Counted from the first letter of the stretch, positions 1 to 12,819 are shown. The stretch: 64,000 nucleotides of DNA from Galaxea fascicularis (GCA_948470475.1 OX419339.1:8913002-8977001); one strand, 5' to 3'. Notes: generated by a model from the sequence alone, not told the origin. A program made the numbers and translations.

Positions 1-1394
1 ATTATCACGTCATGACTACTCCTATTCCAGTTCCGAATAAGTAAAAATTTATACGTCTCAAGATAGCTTCATCCCGTAAAGTTTCGATCTCACGGAAGAA
101 AGCTTCGACAACAACCAAAGCTGTGATCACGAGTCATTGCTTGAAAGGCTGCAAAAACTTGATATGGCGTTTGATGAAAACAATCGTCTGAGGCGCATTT
201 TTGTTTATATTTAATTAGTTGTCGGACATCTACGTGATGAAAGAAGCAATGTGGAAAAGAGATGACGTGAAGTTTCTAGCAAAAATGTACAACTTTGCAG
301 TTGAGCCCGATCGCAAAACTTTGCTTTTAAGACATTATTTCAATCGAGTTTGGATGCCAGTAAATCAAATCAAGTCCGAAAAAATGTAAATATTATAGCA
401 CTGAAAGGCTGCGATAACAAATTGAAGTAAACCAAGGCGGTTATCTTGAAGGAAAGGAGGTTTTGTTTAAGCAAAACAACATGTTGACAGTAGACCCGAG
501 TGGAATTGCAGCAAAATGTTTTTGAGGTTAGAGCAAACCACTCAGGGAGCGCAAAGTCCGTGACGTCAGGATAGCAGAGTTTTTCCCGCTCGCTGGATTT
601 TGATTGGTTAATTCAAATTTTTGAGGTTTGGTCCGTATGCAAGGCTAGGATTTTTGGGCGCGCCATACTAAGCGTTGTTTATTTTAGCACTGATGTATGT
701 CTCCCTGATCTATTTTTCTTTGCTTTTCTTTGGGAGGGGGAAGGGGGGAAGGGGGTGATGGCCTTAGCTGCTCGGAAGAGAAATTTAACGTTAATAGTTA
801 CAATTAGCTCTCCCCTCCTCCCCCCTTTTCACCCCTCTTTATTTGGTCCCACTCTTTCTATTTCTTAAAGAAATTTGCATGAGTTTAAAATCCTAGCTTG
901 AGCTTAGTTTTAAACGGAGTCATGCTGCCTATGGTCTTCATTCCCTTCAGCTGGTCAGTCCAATTAACAAACAAGTCCATCATTCCATTAGCATTGTCAG
1001 GGTAGCCGGTTATCGGGCAGTGTTTTAATCAGGCACCAATTCAAAATAACATAAATCTGTTTCTTTTTATGAACCTTACTTTTTTAAATAACCATGGAAA
1101 TGACCGGAATCTGTTTGGTTTTAATCACCATACTTTCTTAACTAACCGCCAAAATCATCGAAATCGGTTTGGTTTTAACCACTTATACTTCTATCCACTC
1201 ATTCCTTTAATTAGCCCAAACCCCAAACTTGTTATAAAATTTAATTCCTAAAGAATTAATCAGTCAGTCAGTCAGTCAGTCAGTCAGTCATACAGACAAT
1301 TGGTGAGTCAGTCAGGCTTAAACCTGATATACGTTGCACCAGGCCTCGTCGCAAATGCTGCTCTGTATTGATTAGTACATAAACTCTCTTTCAG
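1..1394. other. Non-coding flank upstream of the first visible exon
   Basis: I see no convincing exon here. The missing 5' exons of P4HTM-like gene #1 (signal/anchor exon, VGH exon, IPxFL exon) were looked for and not found, so they should lie left of the window. The stretch holds A/T-rich sequence, a palindromic TGACGTCA at 561-568 that resembles a CRE but has no supporting context, and a CAGT microsatellite at 1261-1290. Confidence 0.6.
1261..1290. repeat. CAGT tetranucleotide microsatellite
   Basis: About seven and a half perfect copies of CAGT lie about 100 bp before the first recognised exon of gene #1, inside its intron. Confidence 0.9.
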
Positions 1395-4300
1395 ACAAGG
1401 ATTGGACACTCACCCATGCCCAGTTGTTTGCGAGAAAGTTTGAAGTCTGGGATAGTAACAGAGATGGGATTGTTGATGCTCATGAGGTACTTTTAAGTTT
1501 TTCCTTTTTTAATGCACTTAAGTGGGTAATATGACCGAAATGACGTCTAAACGTTTAAAAACAACTCTCTAACGCAAAAGTTATTCTTTCTTCTTATAGG
1601 TACGAGAATTTGCTGGAAAGAACAAGCAACTGTATCTAAAGAAAGATGAAGTGAAAGAGATGTAAGAAATGTAGTACGTTACAACTCAATCATGAAACAG
1701 TGGTATCAATAATTCTTGAGGCGTGATTTCTTTAATTAACAGGGTCTTTACGAGGTCCACGTTTTCGTCCATGCCATGCAGTCTAACAACTGACATTAAT
1801 TTAAAGAGCCTGACGAGGAAGTATGCCGTGAGCATTAACAATCTCTGTCACTGTTTCAGCCTTCAAACTTCGAAACAACTGGCTTACCCTTGCATGCTTT
1901 AGAAAGAGGGACAAACTTAATTTTTAACGGCACTACTAAAATCGACAACGTACGGAAATTGATGTTAACAAAAAGATGAAAAACCGTCCCTCCTTGCCAC
2001 CCTTGCACTTGTTGTAATTTGTGATGGAGCATAGCGGTACCTGCAAAACTTGTGGCTAGAGCCTAGTTGTACTGCGCTATCCATAAGACTTAGTTATCTT
2101 TAATTAAAACGTTTTGGATACTTTGACCGCCGACCGGTTGGCTCAGTTGGTAGAGTGCCGGACTACCGTGCGGGAGGTCGTGGGTTCAATCCCCGGCCGG
2201 ACCAACACTCAGGGTCTTTAAATAACTGAGGAGAAAGTGCTGCCTTTGACATCTGCAAATTGTTAGACTTTCTAGTCTTCTCGGATAAGGACGATAAACC
2301 GGAGGTCCCGTCTCACAAGACTTCAATGTTCATAACCTTGTGGGACGTTAAAGAACCCACACACTAATCGGAAAGAGTAGGGCATGGAGTTCCCGGTGTG
2401 CTGGTCTGGTCTTTCTGCTATTTCATGATTTCATGGGTTGGGTGGGTTGGATGATGTAAACCGCATTTGAATATATATACATAGAAAATGCGGTATATAA
2501 AATAATCCATTACCATTACCATTACCATTTCAGGTTTGAACGCCTTAAAATCATGAACATGCTCCAGGATGGTGAGTACTTACACTCATTCAAACAAGCA
2601 GAAAGGAAACATAAAAATACAACTGCATCGTCAAAGGAAGGTCATAAGATTTCAAACATTATAGTTATCTCAGAATCGTTACACCGTAGCGCAAACATTT
2701 TAGCAAAGATTAAACTTGACATCTAAACACCATTTTACTGCACAGGCAAACTGACACCACAAGTATTTAGCAAGTTGAATATTAAGAAGATTCTCCTGTA
2801 CATGGATTTCTTGAAGAACAAAAGTCCACGCCACAGATATCGTTTTAGCCAGCAGGCCTGGTTGCGGCAGGATAAAACCGCCGACTCTGTATTGAGACGC
2901 CTCCATGAAAGGTAATGTTGTATCACAGCCCAAAATGCTTTAAGTTAAATGTGACTTCAGGCTGTTGAACACCATTACAACAACCCTCGATTTCACATAA
3001 TTTATGCACCAAATTCAGCGAAACAGTATAGTTTGTTCATGGAGAGAACTGCGGGGATTTCATGGTAATGGTTATTTTTCATCTAATTGACTCTGGTGAT
3101 GTGATGTAAGGGTGGCCGCAGCCGACACCATTTGGGACTTTCAGATCATTCTTCTCCGCTCATCCCCATCAAGTGACTTGCCCACCCTCGCATTCTTGTG
3201 CCTTGGGTCAGTTCCCAAAGTATCTTTGAGACAGTTTCAAGCTCTGGGTGATGAACACAATGCCCAACTAATCCCATCCTTCTTTCTGCACTTTTACACT
3301 AAATTGCGACAAACCGGCGTAAAGGTTTGGCCATTCGAAGTATCCTGGTGTACACTCCTGCTGCACACTGAGTGTCCACGCGTAAGATGTGTATACCAAC
3401 ACTGGCTCCACCTACTCCCTCGACGAAGAGCCGGCTCTTTATGTTGTTGCCGAGATTAGACTTCCACACTCAACATCAAGTGATGGAACTCTCGACCCAT
3501 GCCAGTGACTTCGTCACTTCTGTTTCCTATTGCTCTTATTTGCTACCTTCCTTTATTTTTAATCCAATTCATGAGTGGCAGAAAAACATATCTCGTGTGA
3601 ATATCGTATTTAAATTAGAACAATTTGATTTGAATGACTTAGAACTTAGAACAGGTACTCCCTAAATCTAGTTTACGCTAATACTGGGAGGATCTGGCCT
3701 GCGCGCCGGTGTCGTTAAGAGCCTACGCAGGTAACTGGGTACTTTGAATTGGCGGATCTAATGTTAAGCAAAGCGGAGTGCTTAAAGGAAAATAGAGTGC
3801 TTGCAGACACTACTTTCAGAGATAGTGAGCTCCAGACTCTTGTTGTTCTTGGAAAAAAAAAGGAAGACACATGTAGACAGAGTCATAATTTTATTTTTTA
3901 ATTAGCAATGACTTAAGTATGGATCTGGAGCAAAATGTGATTATGCTCGTTGTTTAGTAAAGCTAGTTGCGTTACTTCACAGACTAGTTTACTGTGATTT
4001 GAAATAATAGCAAACTGAAGAGAGTTTCAAATAAATTTTTTTCTGATTATAGGATTATAAAGTTGACCAGGCTTCCGAGAAAAATAGTCCAGGGTGGAGA
4101 ACCAATGCAGGTGAGTTTTGACCTTAAAATTTCTAAAACTCTCTCTAAGGCTATGTCTACTCTAACAGCGGATAGCTCTTGGGCCGGCACGATTATAGGA
4201 TTATAAAGTTGACCAGGCTTCCGAGAAAAATAGTCCAGGGTGGAGAACCAATGCAGGTGAGTTTTGACCTTAAAATTTCTAAAACTCTCTCTAAGGCTAT

Positions 4301-6923
4301 GTCTACTCTACAGCGGATAGCTCTTGGGCCGGCACGAAAACCATATCGGATAGGGCTTTTGTTCACACATAAAACGCTTATTTTGGGGAGATTTCTGTAA
4401 CGGAGCGAAGCTGCGCCGCGTCGATCTTTAAAGTGAATCGTCTCGACTTGTTCCAGTTCCGGGCCGTTTCTGTTCATACCAGGCCGTAGTATTTTTCATG
4501 CCGACATGATAAACTATCCAGTATAGTGTAGACATAGCCTAAGTTGACCGGCTGAAGAAAAAAAATAGTTTCTGTGGTGGTAAGCAACCAGCCATTTCGT
4601 GTACTAAAAGTGACCGTTCCCACGCAGGAATCGAACCCGGGGCTGAATCATCAGTAACCTCTAGACCACTTACACAGTTTTTCAGAAGACGTTCGTTTTG
4701 TTCATCTCTAATCACCACAGGCACTGAAGTGCATTTTCCAAATAATAAATTGTCTTGTAACTTTCCATGTATATCCAGTTTCGTCAGCGTCTACGTTTTT
4801 CTCGAAGTATAAGTGATAACGAAATGAAACTGTGATCCTCGCAGTTGAGAACACAATTTATCCAATTGCGTAAAGAAGCCTGAAAAAATGCAGGATCTGT
4901 AACGGGGTTTGAATCCGTGACCTCGCGATACCGGTGCGATGCTCTAACTGAGTTATGAAGCCACTGGCGTTGGGAGCTGGTCAATTGTGGGTTTATATGT
5001 TCCCGTGAGAGAGAAGAGTGAGAATTATGATGTGTATGAAATAAATCATACATGAACTGCAGAAATGAAATGAAATCAGGAGGATTGATCCTCGCAATTG
5101 CGTAAATTTATTTCATATACATCATTTTCATTAAGTGATAACATTAAGTATGTGCAGAGATAAAATAAATTAAAAGATGCACTATATCACTCTCTCGTAT
5201 AGCCTCCCACTTGGGGTTTGAAATCAATTTTCATTCACTCAAATTACACTCATTTTCATGTGAATGAAAATTGGTTTGCATATGAAAGGATAAGCACCTA
5301 GACTTGCTTTGAAAAAGACGCCTGAGGTAATTCGGAAAGGGCCTATTACGGTTCTCAACGTTAGGATTATTTTAACAGGTTGTTCGATATGAGAGGTTCG
5401 GTCACTATCACGCGCATATGGACTCCACCATAAAGGGTCCCACAGTTCCATGCTGTCATCAAAATTACCTCAGAACACCCGATTGTAGAGTCTGCAGGTA
5501 AGTTATTAAAGTTAATTAGAAAATCACTACATCGTACCTTTAATCACTGTGACGCCAATCTCTGTTACGTAAGTACTTAAGTAATGGGGTGATCCATGGC
5601 TGCATGGTGGCGAAAGGGTTCTAAGGATTGCTTTGGGGACCCACATGCAACAGGGATCCAGCAACATTTTCGTCTAGCCCTCATAAGGCTTCGTAACTCT
5701 TGTGAATTTTGTAAGAATTTCTTGGTTAGAAACGAAATAGACCGACCTACTTTAAAATTCAACCTCATATGGCGCCTATGGCCCCGCGGAAACTCTAGTA
5801 TTTCTTTACAACAGTCATGGGTCCGTACCACTTTTTTGATGTGGCGTAGATGCGCCTTTAGCATGCTATTGAAACTGAACTTGGTTGCAAGTTCGTTAAA
5901 GAGAAAGGTTTAGGAGCGCAACATATACGACTGTCTAGTGTCCTCAGGTTCATCTTCGTTCCACTATGACGAGCACAGTTAACTCAGTTAAGGCTAAGCC
6001 TCAATGACAGCTATCGGCCGGTTAAATTTCAATAACGTTTCGCGTGCTGATCGACAAAATTAAACAAATAATTTTCAGGTTTATAACAATCCTGTATTAT
6101 CTAAATGATGTGGAAGAAGGCGGTGAGACGGCGTTTTTGATAGCGGACAACACCACAACGACTCCAGATGTAAGTGTCAAATATATATCAGGGATTCACT
6201 TCTCGCTGAATTTCTTAGTAAGCTTAACATTTTATCAGCTATCCTGAAAATGGAAAATGCATTCACGTAAAAATATTGAGACTGTTCACGCGTCACGGAT
6301 AATTCCCAAAATTCGTTCACGTTCACGATAAGGCAAATATCGGCAATCCCGAATCACGAATGAACAAATAAACCTAAATCACGTTTCACGAGAAAAAAAA
6401 TAGTCCCAATCACGTTTCACGAAAAAAGTATAGGGGATCCTCTAAAAACACCGTTCTGTACAAAATATGTAGCATGGTTAGGAGTAAAGAATATGTAATT
6501 CTAGCCACCAAATAATGAGAAGATTCACGGCAGCTAAACAGTTTAACAACAAATGGTCCATAGGCTAGTTGGGTGAGGTTTGAAGTATTTACTCTCCTTC
6601 CTTTGTGTGAACGTCACAAACGTTGCCTGTTTTTCACATTGTAGGAACTAGAAAATTCAAAAGCAGCCACAGATGAGTTTAATCTGAGCATTAATTGTCA
6701 TTTGGCAAACCTGGTCATTCCTCCCAAGAAAGGAACTGCCGTAATGTGGTACAACAACTTAATTGATCCGGAAAGCCAACTTCTTGGCGCAGTGGACCGC
6801 TATACATCTCATGGCGGATGTGACGTCCTGAAAGGGGAGAAATGGATCGCTAACAACTGGCTCACAGCTCCAACTAAGTACTCAAGACATATCAAGAGCA
6901 TGTTTGATACCGGATTTGATTGA
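1395..6923 (+). CDS. P4HTM: P4HTM-like prolyl 4-hydroxylase #1 (5' partial, exon-duplicated)
   Basis: Fe(II)/2-oxoglutarate-dependent prolyl 4-hydroxylase of the transmembrane P4HTM family, expected in the ER membrane. Exons: 1395-1486, 1600-1661, 2534-2571, 2746-2911, 4053-4110 or its copy 4199-4256, 5379-5497, 6079-6169, 6645-6923. With one copy of the duplicated exon the 905 coding bases stay in frame to TGA (about 301 residues). The first exon carries a canonical EF-hand loop, DSNRDGIVDAHE. The dioxygenase core shows GHYHAHMDS (HxD iron ligands), GGETAF, and SHGGCDVLKGEKW with the distal iron His and the 2OG-binding Lys. The N-terminal exons present in paralogues are missing, presumably left of the window. 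The 58-nt exon is present twice in tandem; using both would shift the frame and soon meet a stop in the HxD exon. The gene converges on #2. Confidence 0.85.
2129..2480 (+). repeat. tRNA-derived SINE (family A, copy 1)
   Basis: The head at 2129-2204 resembles a tRNA, with an A box (TGGCTCAGTTGG) and a B box (GGGTTCAATCCCC), the internal RNA polymerase III promoter elements. The body starts with CTCAGGGTCTTTAAATAACT, which recurs in the copy at 18589. Stems do not fold as a clean functional tRNA, so I call it a SINE. A short TTACCA repeat follows at about 2507-2530. It lies in an intron of gene #1; the 3' end is approximate. Confidence 0.75.
4045..4336 (+). repeat. Tandem duplication of a P4HTM exon plus flanking intron
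   Basis: Two adjacent copies of about 146 bp (4045-4190 and 4191-4336) differ by a single inserted A at about 4165. Each copy holds the branch/acceptor end of the intron, the complete 58-nt exon (4053-4110 and 4199-4256), its donor, and the first 40-odd bases of the adjacent MITE. Near-identity means the event is recent, or is an assembly or haplotype artefact. Confidence 0.95.
4294..4540. mobile_element. MITE with AGGCTATGTCTAC terminal inverted repeats
   Basis: AGGCTATGTCTAC at 4294-4306 is mirrored by GTAGACATAGCCT at 4528-4540, bounding 247 bp with no coding capacity. The left end is also present, truncated, in the upstream duplicate at about 4148-4190. It is non-autonomous; the superfamily is not assigned. 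Confidence 0.75.
4610..4690 (-). repeat. tRNA-like sequence (SINE head)
   Basis: On the minus strand an A-box-like TGGTCTAGAGG (complement of 4658-4669) is followed by a B box GGGTTCGATTCC (complement of 4628-4639). The surrounding sequence does not give a convincing cloverleaf, so a tRNA-derived SINE fragment is more likely than a functional tRNA. Confidence 0.5.
4825..5135 (-). repeat. tRNA-derived SINE (family B)
   Basis: The minus strand carries an A box near 4941-4955 (TAACTCAGTTAGAGC) and a B box near 4904-4919 (GGATTCAAACCCC) in a tRNA-like head. Similar GATCCTCGCA(A/G)TT and GCGTAAA blocks occur at both edges (about 4831-4875 and 5086-5107). It lies in an intron of gene #1; edges are approximate. 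Confidence 0.65.
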
Positions 6924-8366
6924 AGGGTCGAGTTCTTTTCAATTGGATCCCTTATTTCTGCTCTTCTGACATCGCATTCTTGTCACGTTTTCGATTTTCG
7001 TAAAGCCTCTCTTATTGATAAATTCTCGCTTTCTCATTGCAGACGATAATTTCACGCATTTCGGTTTTTTAAGCTATTTCAACAATTTCCAAACAGAGCA
7101 ATGAGGTAGTCGTGAATTGAAGACTCATCAGAGGTACTGTGTTAAAAACGAAACCCTGTTTATCTGCAACCCCACTAAGTGGCACAGTCGCCATTAACCC
7201 GCAACATACATATGCACTTACTGGAAACTACTGCCACACCCGCCCCTTCCTTGGCGAAATAATGTAATTCACACTTCACTTCAAAGAGGGACTTGCAATA
7301 TTTAACTGTCTAAATTTATTCACAATCACAATAATCATGGCTATGACGACAAAAATACGCGCTCGTTTAGACGCCACGAAGCAGGGATAGACGCCTAGCA
7401 GAAGTTGCGTGTTCACAGCAGCTAGCAGTGCGATTGTATTTCTTTTTGTAGAATGGATGGTGTAAACCTCGCATTTTGATTAGTCTAGAGGAGTTTGTGA
7501 TTTAAATGATGACGTCAAGAGTCAAAAAAAGTAAAAAAAGAAAATTTCCAAGCGAGGTAACCTGGAGGCAGGAGGTATTTAATTAGCCGTGCCTCCGGCC
7601 AAAATGCTCGCAGAACGCCCGTTGTTATGGAGGGTGGGTTTTGATCCGATTTGATCCTAAAACAGATCATGATTCTATGTACATCTGTCTGAAAGTCTAA
7701 AACGGTTCTGGGTGTCTTGGAAAGGCTCTTAGATACCTTGTGTGTGTGTGTGTGTATGTGTGTGTAGGGGAGGGGGACCCTCTTTAAGACCGAGCTCTAG
7801 GTTTTTATTGTTAAACTGATAGCAAACTGTCTTTTATTGTTTCAGCATTACAGAGCTATTAAAATTAAAGGAAGTTACTTATTTTGAGCTAATTAGCCAT
7901 GGTTTGTAATTATTTTTTCCTTACAAGTCCCAAAAAAGACAATGGCATTCTGCGTGATGTATCGGTTAGATTGATGGCCAGGTTGCCAAGTAGCTTAGTC
8001 TGTCACTGGTTATTTGCCAAGATGGCTGGCTATGCTGACTGATACTGTACGTAAATGTGATGTTCAGATCCCCAATTACTGCCGGGAATTTCCAATTTTC
8101 TCTTCGGTGATGTTCTTTGCTGATGTTCCCATACCAGGGCAAACGGGAGGAATGGAACAAACAATATGGAGCATTAAAGTCAGGTTGAAAGATTGGTTAA
8201 ACAATACTGAGTCACTCAGACTGCCTAGTTCAGTGACTAGCTACCACTTGCAGCTTGTAAAGCTGCTAATTCTGATCTACATCCAGATGTAGATGTTGAT
8301 ACAATTCTATTTCGAAGTTTCCACAGCCATATCGAATTAAGTTATCTTTTTCGAGATAATGCAAAT
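6924..8366. other. Convergent intergenic region between genes #1 and #2
   Basis: It separates the stop codons of two convergent P4HTM-like genes. It holds a TG microsatellite at about 7740-7766 and otherwise unique AT-rich sequence. No additional exon, tRNA or clear transposon was recognised. No strong AATAAA was found close behind the stop of gene #1. Confidence 0.6.
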
Positions 8367-8371
8367 TTATT
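8366..8371 (-). terminator. AATAAA overlapping the stop codon of gene #2
   Basis: On the minus strand the last codons read GAC GAA TAA AT, so the poly(A) hexamer AATAAA contains the TAA stop (8367-8369). If this is the signal actually used, cleavage would leave a 3' UTR of only 10-30 nt. A more distal signal may be the real one. Confidence 0.4.
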
Positions 8372-11300
8372 CGTCAAACCCAACGTCATATACACTCTTG
8401 ACGTGTTTAGAATTTATCGTCGGCACCGCTAACCAATTATTAGCTATCCATTTTTCTCCTTTAATGACGTCACATCCACCATGTAGCGAGTTTAGGTCTA
8501 TATTTCCGAGAAGACCGCTTTCTGTGTCAATAAAGTTATTATACCACATAATGGCAGTTCCCTTCTTAGGGCTAAGAACCAGATTAGCTGAGTGGCAATT
8601 GATGCTCAGATTGAATTCAACTGCTTCGGGATTCTCTGTGTCCTGAAAGAAAGAAGAACAAAAAACTGCATAGTACGAGGAAGATGATCTACACTAAGTC
8701 TGTTTCACAGTTAGCTGTCGTGATTCTTCGTTGTTCCTCGAAAGTTGAAAACTGAGTGACACCATGCACTCATAGCATAAAATAAACTGACAATAACGGA
8801 GGATAGAGGAGTTGAACGAGGCACTAACCAAAACCAACACCAGGTAGTGGCAAACCACTACCACTCGGTCATCCTGCCTCCCTCGCCCCACCCGTAAATC
8901 AAATTCAATGCTACGGATTTACCCACCATTAGCTTCGTACATTTAAGAAATGAGAGTATAGCTAAAATCATACCTTCCATGTTATGCTGGAATTGTCTGC
9001 AACAGGAAAAGCTGTTTCTCCTCCTTTTTCAACATCATTGAGATAATAAAGAATAGTGATGAACCTGCGAATCGAAAACAGGTAAATGAAGTCAAATTTC
9101 AAACAAACAATTTTGATTGCTTTTTAGCTTGATGTCAGCCATAAAGGGCCCTGCATTCTCTAGATAATAAACTTACCTACAAAGTCTACACTGCGGTGGC
9201 TTTAATGAAGGGGATTGGTGACAGCAAGGTAGGGTGGGATCGATGCCAGTGTCATAGTGAGAATGATAATGACCATAAGGCTGGTACCTAACGACCTGCA
9301 AAGATATTCTATAAGACATCATTTCTGTAGACATTTTGTAGCCACTTTTCTGTTTGTTTTGTTTCCGGGCCGTTGCTTCATGGAGAATTCCTATGTATAT
9401 TCTCCCCCTGTCAAGAGCTGTTCTGACAGGCCCTCCCTCCGCAAGTCTAACTTTTAGCGTGCTCTAGTCCAATATTTTCATTCTTGTCGGGACATTTCGA
9501 TACCATCTTCATTCGATATCTTTCATGATCAATTTCTCCTAGACTTCCACTGCGCCCTACCCTAAACCTTCTTGCCTACATATACTTATGTATGTTATTC
9601 CTGCCTACATATAGTTATTATGTGATATTGAGTTGACACAGTATGCATCTTTTGGCACGACGACTGAGAATTCTCTCTTTTCAAGCTTAGTACCTGCATT
9701 GACTCGCTGCCTTGAATAACTTTCCTTGGAAGCCTCGTCAACTTGATGATTCTGCAATACAATGTCACCGATTTCACCACGGAGTTCAAGAATGTAATGA
9801 CCAACTTGGCTGGAAACGTGTGACAGCCTCAGTTATTATTTTAGACTTCCAGTGTCTACATTAGTACTTCAGACAGGTGATTAAATAAATAAAATGTGTT
9901 CAAATAGCTTGAAAAGTTATCTACCTTTCATGCAGCAGCCGTAAGACATGGTCGGCAGTTCTGTCTTGTCGTAACCAGACCTGGTCACTGAAGCGAAATT
10001 TATGATGGGGACTTGAGAATTTCAAAGCATTCATGAAGGAAAGGACTCTCTCCAAGTTCCACTGACGAAAATGTTGGTTCGTTATCTTCCCTAAAAAATA
10101 AGGAAAAAAAAAACTAACGGCTGTATATGCATTCAAGTTTGTAATAATTTATTAGCACGCTTAATCAGGTGATATGCATTACGCCGGTTCAGGCCATTGC
10201 AGCACATAATTATGTGAGCGAAAACGTTTATAATAGACGGTGGAAACTGAGAAGCCGGTTAGAATCTATTAAGGACTTAATTGGAAAATTTCCTTTAGGC
10301 TTACACTTGAGACTAATACTTTCGAGTAAACACGTTTGAATTTTAAAAGTAAATTGTTTCTAAAGTTAATCAATCCAGAAAAAATCAAACGGTTTATTTC
10401 GTGGTCCATTTTTGTATTTACCTTGTACCATAGGTTCATCAGTGTTTCCTGAGGCAGCCTGCTCTAACCTTAAAAAAAATTCTGATTAAGGTTTTTTCTT
10501 AGTATTACTCAAATTATTTTCAGTTAATCTTGTTTGTGATTTGTTTCCAACTTAAAAATTGTCTCAGTAAACTCCTGGTCTTGTTCTAAGTTTAACTTCT
10601 CGATTGTAATTTCCATATCATGCGAGAGCACAGCTCCTTCAAACGAAAGATCTCTTCTTCAAACATGTTGGCAAAAATGTAGTTTTTCGCATTTTGCTGT
10701 TTGGTAAAAACGAAATAAGTGCCCCCTCCCCAATAAGCGCCCTCCCTTAAGCTACCGAAAGTAAATAAGCGCTCCGGGCGCTAAATCGAATCATTACGGC
10801 ACTCACATTTCGTTTATCTCATCAATCTTTAATCGTAATGCTTTGTATCTCTCAGCAAACTTAGTAATCTGAAACATTGAACACAGAAACACATATAACA
10901 AAAGATCTTAAAATTGGGTTGGAAGAGAGACTGAAACAAATCGGCATGCATGTGTTGACGCAATTTGAAATTCAACTGATTCTTTCTTTTGATCAAATAT
11001 CACAAGTCGATTTTTTAACATTTATACTAATCATCTTTTGCCTACCTCTAGAACATCAATTACACCATCGTTGTTTGTATCCCATATGCTGAAATTTCGA
11101 GCAAAATCAACTTTCAAGTCGGTCGTTTTGTTGTCTTAAAAGAGAAAAGAACTCTGAATGAGGCACAGACAGAATGCAAATCGACGCCCGCGCTCATTTC
11201 TCTTGCTCCAAGGTAGCCTTTTTTAGCTGACAGTACCTGTGGGGTATCATTAATTCACCAGGCGTAAGATATACCATCAAAAATTCCGTCATTACGCTAA

Positions 11301-12819
11301 GTGAAGAACATATCATGGAGAGAAAATGCTTTTTTGCGCCTCAAGCAACTTATCAAACTGCTGTACAGGGGCTCAGTTTGACCCATATATAATACCCACC
11401 AGTCTTATTGTTGACCTCTGCAACCGGCAAATCGCTCATCTGCGCAAAGTCACGTCCAGTAATACTTGTGGTCAAGCCCATTTCTGTCGCTAGCGAAATG
11501 ATATGGTCACATTCCTCGGTAGATAGAAAGTCAGGAATTTCTGAAAGACGAACGAGTTAAAATTCGTTACGATGAGAAGCTAGGGAGCTCCTTTCTATGT
11601 TATCATAATTACCAATATATTTAATCAACATCATCTTAATTCCAACGCTTTTTCTTTTCTTCATCGAGAAAAGAGATCAAATAAAATATTTCTGACGTAC
11701 TAAATGTATACTCACCAAATAACAATGGTCTCATTGCCCTTGTGATTAGTTTGAAACTTCTCCCTTCTTCTAGTTCCAACCATCTCACGTGACCTGTCTG
11801 ACACATTCAGGCAAAATTCACTTAATCCCCGGTTGTTGGTCTATTGGTCTGGGGGCACCTGTGTTGATCCTACTATTCATTCAAATAAGATTGTAAACTG
11901 TGTGGTTGCAATTTGCGCCTAAAAAAAAGTAGTCTGGCAAAGTCCCCCAAAAAGTGTTGTAAAGCGCTTTGAGCCCTTGAATAAAAGCGCTATATAAATC
12001 CTTATCATTATTACTTAATCTCACTGATAGCGGTAGTTGTAAAATGCTAATTTTCAAGTTGCTTTTCTAAGCAAATCTTTCACAACACTGACTTTTATAA
12101 CATGGTAGGTAAGCAGGTGTTTGTACAAACAGTTTTAGATAAGAGTCTTCCTCTTGTTCTATCTCTCTACAAAGCAAGTCATTTTGATAATGCTTTTGCA
12201 CCAAACTACAGATTCTAGATTATAACCTGTGATGTTTAAAAGTATGGTTCCGCGATATACAGCTAAATGTTCAACTTTCGAAATATTAATCATCATAAAA
12301 CAAACCCAGGTGAATCACAAAGGTTTCCTGTGAAAAAAAGGGAAACCTCTGAATTAAGCAAACTATGTTATTCTTGGTTTCAACCGGCTTATAAATTCAA
12401 TCACAGAATTAAAAAAAACAGTCTATCTCTTTGAGGCGCATAATTCTACTACAAAAAAACATACCAGCTAGCAGCTTCTGACCTGTCCGAAACTAGAATA
12501 GTTTCTTTTCAATAATTACCGTAATACACTTTACAGTACTATATTCATTACGACGCTATATTTGGCTGGCATTGGTTAACTTAAACGTGATTCTACCTAC
12601 CCGTATTCCCGGTAGCCTAAGTAGTTTAATATTTTCATCCACGTCTGCGTCCTGCTCGGAGCACGAGTTGTCCATCCTCGAACATTGGGCGAAAGTTTCG
12701 TCTTCTTCGAAACACGGCTCCATAATCCTGTTGTTCGTGTTTTGAGAAGTAATTTTCAAATTGTAAAATTCAATCAAAAAGAAAAAGAGGCGGGCAAACG
12801 AAATATTTTGAAGATACAT
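8367..12819 (-). CDS. P4HTM: P4HTM-like prolyl 4-hydroxylase #2
   Basis: Complete member of the transmembrane prolyl 4-hydroxylase family. Eleven exons on the minus strand: 12601-12819, 11716-11797, 11400-11540, 11046-11134, 10807-10868, 10422-10468, 9925-10090, 9694-9751, 9177-9295, 8974-9064, 8367-8642. Joined they give 1350 nt, 449 residues. The ATG at 12819 precedes a hydrophobic anchor (about residues 6-21); the frame is open a little further upstream but without an ATG. Domains: P4HTM N-region with IPDFLSTEECDHII (about 101-114), EF-hand DTNNDGVIDVLE (about 165-177), a degenerate second EF region, and the dioxygenase core with GHYHSHYDT (HxD), [11 protein letters not shown] and LHGGCDVIKGEKW (distal His and Lys). 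The linker exon at 10422-10468 is 47 nt, against 35 or 38 nt in the others. It is transcribed in the same direction as #3, whose stop lies about 475 bp upstream. Confidence 0.9.
11889..12018 (+). repeat. SINE/LINE 3' tail (copy 1)
   Basis: It shares a long block with 56480-56613, including TTGTAAAGCGCTTT and AAAAGCGCTATATAAATCC, followed by TCATTATTA-type simple repeats. This conserved tail is typical of metazoan SINEs mobilised by LINEs. No A/B boxes are visible, so it is a 5'-truncated copy. It lies in intron 1 of gene #2. Confidence 0.7.

Noticed and set aside
561..568. CRE-like TGACGTCA palindrome
   Set aside because: A single 8-mer without promoter context in what is probably an intron of gene #1.
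2129..2204. Functional tRNA gene
   Set aside because: A and B boxes are good, but the stems do not pair as a tRNA and the following body recurs at 18.6 kb, so it is a SINE head.
3112..3459. 115-codon plus-strand open frame in an intron of gene #1
   Set aside because: No recognisable domain, no splice context matching the paralogues, and the same interval is open in other frames.
5577..5913. Overlapping open frames on both strands (95 and 105 codons)
   Set aside because: They lie in an intron of gene #1 between the HxD exon and the GGETAF exon; the overlap on both strands and odd composition suggest repeat DNA rather than a gene.
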